Of a stretch of 64,000 bases of DNA, positions 11,217 through 20,221 are shown one piece after another. Source of the DNA: Macropodus opercularis (lineage: Eukaryota; Chordata; Actinopteri; Anabantiformes; Osphronemidae); contig CM061097.1 in assembly GCA_030770545.1 (NCBI GenBank), positions 21,636,501 to 21,700,500 on the forward strand, written 5' to 3'. The notes beneath the pieces are model-generated. The model saw only the letters and a list, made by a program, of their open reading frames with translations. It did no database searches and was not told where the DNA came from. Numbering within the stretch: the first letter of the stretch is position 1; every line of letters starts with the position of its first letter. The position numbers and the translations under genes are program-made.

Positions 11217-11520
11217 GTTAAGCTGTGATGTGTCCAGTCCAGACAGCAACAAGGAGCCGGGTTGGATTCCCGGGTGGCCCAGGTGCTTTTCTGTGAGGAG
11301 TTTGCATGTTCTCCTCTTGTCGGTTTCCTCCCACAGTCCAAAGACATGCAGTCATTTAACTGGAGACTCTAAACTGTGACTGTTTGTTCCTCTCTGCCTG
11401 TATGTGGTTCTGTGATGGACTGGCGACCTGTCCAGGCTAAACCCTGCCGCTCGCCCACATAGAAAGTTAGAAAGGTGCTTTATTCAAGCCACAGCACAGC
11501 GTCCAGCAGGAACCAGTGAC
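11217..11520 (+). mobile_element. SINE-like dispersed repeat, copy A (3' end missing)
   Basis: The segment has GGTTGGATTCCCGGG, then GAGGAGTTTGCATGTTCTCC, then TTTCCTCCCACAGTCCAAAG and ACTGGCGACCTGTCCAGG. These are hallmarks of a tRNA-derived repeat that is widespread in teleosts. Here the element stops after GTGACAGCTGG, where copy B (52,905-53,255) continues through AGGCTCCAGC to GAGCGGCTGAAGATG. A minisatellite remnant follows directly. Confidence 0.7.
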
Positions 11521-11524
11521 AGCT

Positions 11525-11640
11525 GGACGCTGGGAGAGGGAGGTGGAGGAAGAGCAACCTCTCCTCCCCCCTCTCCCCCATTCTGAGCTCTCCACCTCCA
11601 TCTCTCCCTCAATGTGAGGGAGGTGGAGGAAGAGCAACCT
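11525..11640. repeat. contracted minisatellite (about two units)
   Basis: GAGGGAGGTGGAGGAAGAGC units flanking a CTCTCCCTC stretch correspond to the large array at 55,960-57,510 in copy B. Only about two units remain here against about 16 there. Confidence 0.8.
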
Positions 11641-13734
11641 CGTGGCTGGTTTGTTTCCGTGTCTTCTTTCTCTTGTTCCAGGTGAAACACTAAGCAGCTG
11701 CTTTATGTTGGACTCTACTCGTCTCTGCTGAGCTTAAAGTCAGACGCCTCTTGGTTTAGTCAGAAATCTCACTAACGCGTCTCTTCACATAAACCGAAGT
11801 CATTTCAACGCTGCAGAAACACACACAACAGCGCAAATGAAGAAAAGCTGAACCTTTAGGTCAAAGCATCAAAACAAAGTGAAGAGTTGCCTGAATCAAC
11901 TGAAACACACCTGGAAACTATGCGGCTCTGAAAAATCTACGGTTGTGTCCAGTCAGTCAACGATAGAAACCTGAAGCTGAGTGTTAGAAAACGAGGGAAA
12001 ACACTGAATGGTAGTTATTTCTGAACTGATGCAAACAGAGTCACTACACAGGCCCTGAATAAAATACTAGCAACCACAGACATCGGCCAAACTAAGGAGT
12101 CGATGCAGAACCAGCGTCTGCTTGAACATCCTACCCATGCGCTGCTACTGGCTCTGCTTCTAAGTTAGAGGAACAATCCTTTTACCGGATGCAAGTCTGC
12201 TTGTGGCCTGTGGTTCAACATCAACACACGTCTGTGTTTCTGGATTTGTTTCTATTATTGGAAATTATATCCAAAAAAAAAAGCAGCGATATGACAAAGT
12301 CTCCCTCAGCAAACTGTTGGACCGACTCACGTTTGTTAATGTGTTCAGGAATCCCCAGGTTTACTGGGGAACTTACAGATGTACAGTCATTGACAGAAGT
12401 TGCTCTCGGTTGCTCTGCGTTCTTTTAAAGGATTTTGGTTCAGCAGTCCTAGAACAAACTAGCTACAGAAAAACAACAGGTCGCATCTCTTCAAGGAAGA
12501 ACGTGAAGCTTGTGGATGTGCCAGGACACTGTCAAAGGGCTGAAGCTCGTCAAACGGCCAACACCTTGTATTTGACCCATAATAAAGCAGGAACACTGTC
12601 AGAAAGTTAATCAGGAGCTAAGAGGAATGTGATGCTACTCACTGGCAGGAACCAGAGCCACCAGTGCTCCGATGACGCGTGACCACCTCGCTGAACACAA
12701 AGCAGGTTATTTACAGTCTCACCCTACAGCCTGAGCAGCGACGGATTCTTCGCTGGCTAGCGTCCTTTCACAATAAAACAGCTAGCGCAGTCGTCGACAG
12801 TCACGGACCGAGTCCTGACGTTGAGGGAGCACAAAGAGGAGACCTGGGTGGGAGGTCAACCGAAGGAGGGGATCCCGACTCCCACCCAGACCGAAGTCTG
12901 GGGGCAACCGGTCAGAACCTGAAGCCTAGACTTCTTCCTCCTCTAGCCGCTGCCTCTTACCTGCTGCACTTACCCGATCCAGACACTCAGCGACTGAACG
13001 CTGGAGACACACGGCTCTGAGTCTGACGAAAGCTGTAGATGAGGACAGAGAGAAACACGAGAGACCAGCTCAGTCACACGTGGACGTGGTGGAGCGAGGA
13101 AACAGATGGAAAACCAGATGTGCTTGACTTTGCCCTCTCAGTCTGGGTGTTGTGAGTCACCGTAGGGAAAGAGACGTTACGGTGAGGGAAGCTGGTCTGG
13201 AGGCTGCTCACCTGGGAGCTGCTGTGATGTTTGGCAGCACGGGGAGAGCTCTGGGTGTTTCCAGACAGCAGGGCTAGTGACGGGGTTTGAGCTGGGGGAG
13301 GGTCCGATACAGCAGGTGGCGCTAAACACCGCAGAAGAAGCAGCAGCAAAGGAGGAAGAAGAAGAAGCAGCAGCAAAGGAGGACGACGACGAAGAAGAAG
13401 CAGCAGCAAAGGAGGACGACGACGAAGAAGCAGTCATGGCGTCTGCGCTCTGAGACGACGGCAACAGGTAGATTTTTATTAAACAGCTGGAGACATGACA
13501 AGTGGCGGATTTTGCAGCCGAGCTTTTTTTGTTTTGTTTTATCGCTTTCCAGGTGACTTTAGGTCGTCCAGAGTTAAGGCTCTGTTAGCCAATCTATGCT
13601 AAGCTAAGCTAAGCTAAGCTACCTAATATTACGATGAAGACATTTGCTGTGCTCCGTACATGTAGAACGTTTCTTCTGTCCTTACCTCGTGTTATGTGAC
13701 AGCGCTAGGAAGAAAGGGCTTCAATTCAATTGAA
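11641..13734. other. duplicated sequence of unknown content
   Basis: Nearly identical to 58,942-61,040. It includes a 135-codon frame starting near 12,203 that is the same in both copies, but it has no recognised domain and the diverged third copy (42,783-43,405) does not preserve it. A (GAA/GAC/GCA)-type triplet tract at 13,330-13,432 differs in length between copies. A short ATGGCGTCTGCGCTCTGA frame at 13,437 precedes a possible donor CAG|GTAG. A GCTAA microsatellite lies at 13,597-13,621. Confidence 0.5.
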
Positions 13735-14405
13735 ATTCAACTTTATTTATATAGCGCCAATTCACAACATCAGTTATAAGTGAGGTTTAAGACCTGACAC
13801 AACTAAACCAAAGTTTAGCTAGTTAGTCACATGTGGACATGGAGGCATGTTAGTGGATAGAAGAAACCGAAAAGAGCTCAGTGAATGAAGGACGTCCCCC
13901 AGCATCTAAGTCTATAGCAGCTGAACGAGCAGAACCATCTCTAACTATACGCTTTGTCAAAAAGAAAGGTTTTCAAACTAGAGAGGGCGTCTGCTGCTAG
14001 AACCTGAACTGGAAGCTGGTTCCACATAGAGGAGCTTGGAGCTAAAGGCTCTGCCTCCCGTTCTACAGGTAGAAACTCTAGGAACCACCAGCAGACCAGC
14101 TCTGAGAAGCAAGGTTCTGTTGGAGCAGAAGGAGCCATGAGGTCTAAGACAAGATGGAGCTTTATTATGAAGAGCTTTGTAGGTGAGGAGAGGGATTTTG
14201 AATTCTATCCTAGATTTGACAGGGAGCCAATGCAGAGAAGCTAATGTAGGAGAAATGTGAGTCCAGTCAGACTCTGGCTGCAGCATTTTGAATGAACTGG
14301 AGGCTTTTCAAAGAGTTAGTGGGACAAACTATGAGCAGCGAGTTACAGTCGTCCAGCCTAGAGGTAACAAATGCCTGGATTAATTCTTCAGCGTCACTCT
14401 GCTTA
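13735..14405 (-). mobile_element. LINE reverse transcriptase C-terminal relic, copy A
   Basis: On the minus strand, broken frames read QSDAEELIQAFVTSRLDDCN, then NSLKSLQFIQNAAARV, then SLHWLPVKSRIEFK and LLTYKALHNKAPSCL. These blocks are characteristic of the C-terminal part of L2/CR1-group LINE ORF2 proteins in fish. The 3' untranslated end, with TTTATTTATATAGCGCCAATT on the plus strand, lies at 13,735-13,800. Copy A lacks 15 bases (CTCAAGGCACTTTAC) after 13,785 that copy B and other LINE copies keep, so A carries the derived deletion. Confidence 0.75.
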
Positions 14406-14560
14406 GGGTTAGGGGTCGGGTGTGTGAGTTTTTTCTCAATGACTCTCCCTGCTCTGTCCTTTAGAGTAGAGCAGTTTGGTGTGGAGAGCCAAGGGGAAGG
14501 CACGGGCCGACGCTTGTCGCTCAGGTTCCTCGATACTTGAGTTACTCTTGTGTTTTGCAG

Positions 14561-14622
14561 ATTCTCCATATGGTCAAAGCGTCCTCTGCAGCCCCCAGGA
14601 GGCCGTGAGACAGCTGCAAAGG
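14561..14622 (+). other. candidate coding exon of an unrecognised gene (exon a, copy A)
   Basis: A 62-base segment is preceded by a polypyrimidine tract and acceptor (TGTTTTGCAG) and followed by a donor (GG|GTGAGC). One frame is open: one leading base, 20 codons beginning FSIWSKRPLQPPGG, and one trailing base. That phase joins exactly to the open frame of the segment at 15,663. I do not recognise the product. In copy B the acceptor AG is changed to CG (61,878), so at most one copy could splice this exon normally. Confidence 0.35.
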
Positions 14623-14965
14623 GTGAGCTCTACTTGATTCTTCTCGGTCCTAGAGACATTTTCCAAGTTCCCACGTTGGGTTTGTAGTAGTTAGGGTTAG
14701 GCACAAGGATCCTATGGTTAGGATGAAGCCACGGTTGAGGTTAATTGTTTCTAATGTGCCAGGTTGGTGACTGAGGTTGGGTTTAGGCATTGAGGTCTCA
14801 TTGTTAGGGTTAAGTAGTTTGGTCTAAGCTATCTTAGACTAAATTGTGAGGGTTACTCATCAGTAGTGTACCTTAGGTTCATCGGGCGTTTCGGCCATTT
14901 ACCACTAGACACCCTCCCCTCAGGGCGGCCCCCTGGGGTGATCAAGTCCCAGGGTATGTCCTCTT

Positions 14966-15450
14966 CAGAATCAGAATCAGAATGAGCTTTATTGCCAGGT
15001 ATGTTTACACATACGAGGAATTTGTCTTCGTGACAGAAGCTCCGCAGTACAACAAAGAGACAGAGCATAAAGCACATAATAAAAGAATAAAAAATATGGC
15101 AATATACAAATGGCAATTGTAGGCAGGTATATTACAAAAATGCAGTTATGTATGTACATGGATGTTATGTGCAAAATTTAAGTGTACACTGAGTATGTGT
15201 GTTAGATAAATAAGTAAAGTGTGTGTGTATATTAATATAAAGTGTAGCGTGTTCGCCGTTGTTATCAGCTGTTCATAAGATGGATTGCCTGAGGAAAGAA
15301 ACTGGTCCTGTGTCTGGTTGTTCTAGTGCACAGGGCTCTGTAGCGTCGACCAGATGGTAACAGTTCAAAGAGGGAGTGTGCTGGATGTGAGGGGTCCAGA
15401 GTGATTTTGACAGCCCTTTTTCTCACTCTGGATAAGTACAGTTCTTGACT
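14966..15450 (-). mobile_element. LINE 3' end, L2/Rex1-like, copy A
   Basis: On the minus strand a frame reads LDPSHPAHSLFELLPSGRRY followed by RALCTRTTRHRTSFF, the C-terminal block of Rex1/L2-group ORF2 proteins. The remainder is 3' untranslated sequence ending at the plus-strand phrase GAATCAGAATGAGCTTTATT near 14,970. The 5' part is absent. Confidence 0.75.
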
Positions 15451-15461
15451 AGAAAAACCCT

Positions 15462-15482
15462 CTTAGGGTTAGGGTTAGGTTT
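15462..15482. repeat. short interstitial telomere-like repeat, copy A
   Basis: CTTAGGGTTAGGGTTAGG gives about three TTAGGG units, conserved in copy B near 62,781. A two-unit version sits at 14,401-14,415. Confidence 0.8.
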
Positions 15483-15662
15483 GAAATGTGTTTTTTTTGC
15501 ACTGGCAAGCAGGGGTCTGTGCCATATCACCAAATAAGCCCATTCAGTCAGGATGTTGCATTTTATTTCATGGATGCAGTTTAACAGAGATGTTTGGTTC
15601 CTTTTGAGGTTGTTTATTTACTTTGTTGTCTTCCTAAGTGCTAAGTGATCTATGTTTTTTAG

Positions 15663-15747
15663 GTGCTTCTAAGCATCATGAGAGGGAGGAGAGGATCCCA
15701 GGAGGACATCCCATCAGTCCGAAGCTGACTAGGCAGCCATCAGCAAG
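15663..15747 (+). other. candidate coding exon of an unrecognised gene (exon b, copy A)
   Basis: An 85-base segment lies between an acceptor (TTTTTTAG) and a strong donor (AAG|GTAAGTGCATG). In phase with the upstream candidate it is open: two bases completing a Gly codon, 27 codons beginning ASKHHEREERIPGGHPISPK, and two trailing bases. The same 85 bases occur without any difference at 62,982-63,066 and 30,108-30,192, although the flanks of the third copy have diverged. That pattern is what selection on an exon would produce, but recent duplication could also explain part of it. The product is not recognised; it is basic and low in hydrophobic residues. Confidence 0.4.
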
Positions 15748-15807
15748 GTAAGTGCATGGAAAACATACTTAAAACCAAGAAGTTTTATAAATATATAGTT
15801 TATGTAC

Positions 15808-15892
15808 ATGTGTGCGCACACATATATACACACACACACACACAAAAACACCTACACCTGTGTGTGTATATACATATACACACACACACATG
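15808..15892. repeat. CA/TG and TA dinucleotide tract, copy A
   Basis: Alternating (CA)n, (TG)n and (TA)n runs, conserved in copy B at 63,127-63,211. The purine-pyrimidine alternation is prone to slippage. Confidence 0.9.
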
Positions 15893-16194
15893 TATCTTGT
15901 TAATAGCATGCATAGAGTGAAAGGGCCCAGCTATAAGTGCTGTAAATACAAATAGCTATGAATGTTAATTGATACCAAAGTAGAATCATGCAACACACAA
16001 GAAGAATAAACTCATGCAGAATAAATTACACATTAAAAAGTTCATGTGTGGGGCATGCAAAATGGTTAAGAAGTTAATATGTAGGACATATCATTATTGA
16101 GGAGTCATGCAGTGGAGGAATAGTTTTATTACTTAATTCCAAATTTAAAAAGATTTTTTATGTGTATGTGTTACTCGGACTCTCCTATCAACAG

Positions 16195-16213
16195 GTTTCC
16201 CTCAGCGCCACAG
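16195..16213 (+). other. possible 19-base micro-exon
   Basis: The 19 bases between CAACAG and GTAGAC continue the open phase of the exon at 15,663 (one base, then codons for FPSAPQ) and end on a codon boundary. Such short matches occur by chance, so support is weak. Copy B is the same. Confidence 0.15.
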
Positions 16214-16274
16214 GTAGACCTGGTTGTCTGTGCGTGCATATCTGTGTGCAGCCAACTCTCTGTTTTCCCTATAA

Positions 16275-16530
16275 GCCAGCTCCCTCAAGCAGAGGGCGGG
16301 GGGTGTTTAGGTTGAGGGTTAGAGTGGGGTAGGGGGCGCAGTAAAAGGACGGGGTTGGAGTTTAGGATTAGGATTAGGGTGGGGGATAAGGTGGAGGGAG
16401 GTTAGGAAAGGGTGGGGGACAGGGTTAGGATGGGATGAGGGATAGGGTGGAGGGAGGTTGGGGTTGGGATTAGGAAAGGTGGGGGATAGGATAGGGGCAA
16501 GAGTAAAAGTCAGGATGGGGGGGTGTTAGT
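16275..16530. repeat. G-rich degenerate repeat, copy A
   Basis: Irregular repeats of GGGTTAGG, GGATTAGG and GGTGGGGGATAGG phrases fill the stretch, on the plus strand almost free of C. Runs of three or more G occur every few bases, giving G-quadruplex potential. Copy B at 63,595-63,850 differs by a short replaced segment. Confidence 0.75.
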
Positions 16531-16832
16531 GTTAATTAGGCAGTGGAGTGAAGGATGAAGGGTAAGGAGAATGAATTGGGGGCTGAAATGGAGCCCAAAG
16601 CTTGAGGACAGACCAGAGACACACAACAGGTAATACAGGCAAGATATATATTTAAAAAAAAAGTTTGTTTGTTGAACTTACTTACTGCCTAGGAAGAAAC
16701 ACACTCCCATCTCTACAATCATGCATTTTTATTTTCCAGTTCCTCAGTTCCTCCATTCAGTTATGATAATCTATGTATTCCTTGTGTATTAGATGTATTT
16801 AATAAATGTTCAAAGCTGAAGGAATTTCAGTT

Positions 16833-17590
16833 TCAGTTTTCAATTTCTCCATCCACAGCCTCTCCTGCCTCCTGCGCTGGCCCCCCGTCCACGTGGCGGA
16901 TGCTTGGAGGCCAGTGATTGTGAGATGTTTGGAAATGCTGCACCAAGGGAGTGGATAATCTGGCCGTCTTCATGCTGCGGATGTGTTGCTGGAGTCTGGT
17001 AAAGTGTTTTTCCTGTTTCACCCACGTACATCTTTCCACAGGTTTGGCAGATGATGCAGTAGCCCAGGTTGGAGCTGTGGATGCTGAACTCACCGTTAAT
17101 AGGTGCTCCTGCGCCCCCGTGTGGATCAAAAATGAATTTCTCTTGCCTGAAAGCCCCGTGCCCGTCCCGATTTCCAGTAACTGTGTGCCTGCAAAACCTA
17201 GCTCTGACTAATAAATCTCTTAGATTACACTGTAGTTTTGAAATTGATCATGGTCAGCCATTATTGTCATAAAGTTGTTCTGCCACAGATTCTGTAGGTA
17301 AGGACGAGGTCTGGAGTAGGTTGTGACCAAGGGGACGAGTTCTGTAGGCTCCATTCTGTGTTTCTCTCCCTGTGGTCGCCGCTCTGTGGCTCCGCTGAGA
17401 GACAGAGCAGCGGAGGGGGGAGAGAGATGATAGCGTCTGCTTTTTAACGCGTCCCAAAAACCTCCTCGTACCCTCTTGCTCTCAGGAATGAAGTGGAGAT
17501 GGCTTGGTTTGAATCCGCCTCCCTCGAGCAGATTCTATGAAACCGGATGATTTGTGATTGAACTATGCCTTTAAATGTGTGTTTCGGATG
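16833..17590 (-). mobile_element. Penelope-like element, 3' portion (end of RT and GIY-YIG endonuclease)
   Basis: On the minus strand, 17,590 to about 17,450 encodes YHPKHTFKG, then IIRFHRICSREAD, then FLRARGYEEVF. This is the C-terminal reverse transcriptase region of Penelope-like elements. About 17,215-16,840 encodes FDPHGGAGAP, then LGYCIICQTCGKMYVGETGK, the conserved start of the GIY-YIG nuclease (YCI and YVG here). Frames are broken. The other half lies at 27,338 and beyond, on the far side of the provirus. Penelope elements use this linked nuclease to prime reverse transcription at target DNA. Confidence 0.85.
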
Positions 17591-17594
17591 ATAA

Positions 17595-18142
17595 TGTAAT
17601 GGAAATTTTACTATATGGGTATTTTCCCTTGTGACAGAACTCTGATTCATATCACTTGATATATTCTCATATGTATCTGTACTAAGCAAAGTAATCATAG
17701 AATGAGTTATATACTGGCTTACAGAAATATTTTAGAACAATGAGCCTTCTCTTTCCCATGGGAAAGGGAGCTAGGGAGATACTGTTTAGTTAAATTGTTT
17801 CACAGCATGGACCATGGCCATGAGAGCATGGCAGAAGAACTTTGATGTACTTTGTTTCTGTTACACTTTTCTCCTGGCGCAAGGCAGTGACTGACCCTGA
17901 GTTGTGGGCTGATAAGTCTCTTGTGGACTGAGCTAATGAGAAGATACATCTTTACTCCGTGGCAACGAAGGAGGTATTTAGGTAGGAACGGAGGTAGATG
18001 ACTTCAGAACTACACTCAGGCAGGACCGTTTTGCACTGACTCTGTGTACTTCTCTTCTTGCAAGAATAAAAGACAAGAGAAAGACAACTTTGATTGGTTT
18101 TTGATTCATTCACCAGGTTCCTAACAGGTTTTTGCCTCCACA
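17595..18142 (+). repeat. 5' LTR
   Basis: Starts TGTAATGG and ends CCTCCACA. It carries AATAAA at 18,065-18,070 as the probable polyadenylation signal. It differs from the 3' LTR only near 17,600, 17,716, and two positions close to 17,870. An antisense 63-codon frame in both LTRs has no recognised content. Confidence 0.96.
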
Positions 18143-18145
18143 ATT

Positions 18146-18163
18146 TGGTGTCAGAAGTGGGAT
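18146..18163 (+). promoter_or_regulatory. primer-binding site, tRNA-Leu
   Basis: TGGTGTCAGAAGTGGGAT, three bases after the LTR, is the exact reverse complement of the 3' end of a vertebrate tRNA-Leu plus CCA. It would prime minus-strand DNA synthesis. Confidence 0.88.
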
Positions 18164-18503
18164 CCGCTGGTGGTCGTCGGAGGGGTCGCTGACGGTGGAA
18201 AAGACGCGTCGCCCTGAGCGCAGCTCAGCCTCAACCTCCTCTACAAAAACAGAGTGAGACGGAGGGCCTAAGGCATCACCTCTGATCTCCATCGGACGGA
18301 TCCTACGAACTCAAAATTACTTATCAACGGGGAAACCTGGTGAGTCGTTGACATATTTGCTTTTCATATGTCCTGGGGAAAGTGTTGATCAGTGAACTCT
18401 ATAATATGGCTCTGATATGGGTGTTAGTCAGTGAACACTATAATTTGGCATCGAACTTTCGCAGAGACGTCTGTGACCGTACAACTACGCGTAGTGCTGC
18501 ACC

Positions 18504-20221
18504 ATGGGGAGCAGTTATGGTAAAGTTGGCTTGGAGACACAGGGTCCCAGTGTGGATATCATGAGGAAGAAATATGGAGACGATAGTATCAGTTGTCTTT
18601 CTGTGTGGACAAAACAATATGGGTTCCCAGAGGGTGGTTCATTAAAAATTAATCAAATTGACATTTTGGCTGACAAAGAAGACGAACAAAAGATTTAGAT
18701 AATGTGGAAAAGCATAGAAAATGCTGGCAACAATGGAAAGATGAAGCTGAAAGTAGAGAGAGAAAAAGATTGCAAAAGGAGATGACTACGGTTGACAGTA
18801 GAACAGAGAATAATTCTGCACCCTGCAAACAGCCACCGCCATACTGTCCCAGTGCGTCTTCTCTTTATCCGCAGATCACTGCGCTGAAGCTGGACCCGGA
18901 CCTGGATTCCTGCCCGTCTGTCCTGCAACCGCAGCAACCGCAGCAACAGCAACAACAGCAACAACCAGACCCGTCTGTCCTGCAACTGCAACAACAACAA
19001 CAACAACAACACATTCAAAGTCCACCTGCCCTGCAACTATTACCATTGCTGCAACCACAGCTGCTTCAAAGTCCTATGTTACCATCGCTACAACTACAGC
19101 AACTTCAAGGCCCGTTCACCTCACACCCTGCTCCTGATTCAACCACAGAAGAAGTGCACGGAGCTGCAGGAGGAGCAGGTTCCACTGCAGACTGTGGACG
19201 GCCGACACTTCAGCCCGATTGCAAGAAGAACCAGGCAGGCTAACACTGGTTCAGTTATAACCATGCCTATGGTGGAGGTTGCAGGGCCACAAGGAACACA
19301 GCTTGTGTTCCGCCCCTGGATGGACGATGAAACGATGGACGATTTCTGTCCAGAAATGCTGGACAGAATCTGCCCGATCCATATCTGTCCCGTACAGACT
19401 TTTCCGATGCCCTTGGTGATTTCTGCAGAGAGTTTCGCCCAACAGGTGCTGAAATCGGACGGGTGCTGACATTCAAAGTCAAGCTAGGAGACATGTACAA
19501 ACTTAACGAGCGTCTGCCAGATTCCCAAATCCGCAGTGTGGCACCAACATGGACTGATGGGGCCAACGACCTGTACCGTGCTGCAGTAGAGAGACTGTGT
19601 GCGGGCATAAAACTTGCATTCCCTGTCAGAATGAACATTGGGAAAGTCACGAGCTGCAGACAACGAGACGGAGAATCGGTGGATGACTTCCTTCATCGCC
19701 TAAGGGAGATATTCATCAGACACGGGGGAATGACGCCACCTGATCAGCCTGGCGATAACCCCAGTGCCTGGGAAATGCACCTAACTGACTATTTCCTGAA
19801 AGGCCTTTTACCCGAAGTGGCAAAGCTGACCCGTCAGACCTGCATCGGTGCTGATACTGGAGCGAGATTGGAGGACGTTCGACGTCATGCAGGTCATGCT
19901 TTCCAGCAACTGCTGCGACAGAAAGAAGAAAAGGAAAATAAAGACAGAAAAGAGTTACATCTGGCGGCTGTAACCATGTATCAGGCAGTCGCACAACAGA
20001 ACCACGGTCGGGGAAGAGGCTACACCAGAGGAGGACGAGGTCGCGCAGGTCAAAAAGGACATGGCCGAGGAAACGGACAATCAACAGCATGCTTTGAATG
20101 CGGTAAAGAAGGACATTGGGCTCGAAGCTGCCAATCTACTGAGGGACGGTGTCCGTACTGCAAGGAAGAGGGACACAGACCAGCTGACTGTCCGCGGGAT
20201 GTTTCTGCGGGAGCGGACTGA
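18504..20221 (+). pseudogene. gag: retroviral gag, frameshifted
   Basis: The start codon at 18,504 has an ideal context (ACCATGG) and encodes MGSSYGK, a possible myristoylation signal. The first frame stops at 18,698. The gene continues in a second frame with a PPPY late-domain motif and glutamine-rich runs (18,925-19,015), then switches frame near 19,200 and again near 19,400. From 19,463 a clean frame runs to 20,221. It holds the capsid major homology region (QX3EX7R near 19,660) and two nucleocapsid zinc knuckles of the form CX2CX4HX4C (near 20,090 and 20,155). The order matrix, late domain, capsid, nucleocapsid is complete, but at least three frame changes prevent a full-length product. 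Confidence 0.88.

Larger units (their letters stand above)
9826..16667 (+). repeat. segmental duplication, copy A
   Basis: This region is repeated in the same orientation at 49,504-64,000. Matching blocks in order are: 9826-10057 with 49,504-49,722; the purine array and its tail at 10,058-10,400 with 50,931-51,445; tRNA-like tandem repeats and SINE at 10,405-11,520 with 52,317-53,210; and 11,641-16,667 with 58,942-64,000. The last block is about 5 kb and differs by only scattered substitutions and small indels. Copy A lacks about 1.2 kb, 2.7 kb and most of a minisatellite that copy B has. The match runs into the window end in B. Confidence 0.93.

Noticed and set aside
12203..12610. 135-codon frame identical in copies A and B
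   Set aside because: Identity follows from recent duplication. The diverged copy D does not maintain the frame and no domain is recognised.
17952..18143. 63-codon antisense frame present in both LTRs
   Set aside because: Present only because the LTRs are identical; no domain, and the solo LTR does not preserve it.
18925..19015. Poly-glutamine host exon
   Set aside because: The CAA/CAG tract lies within the frameshifted gag of the provirus, downstream of the PPPY motif, so it belongs to the retrovirus.
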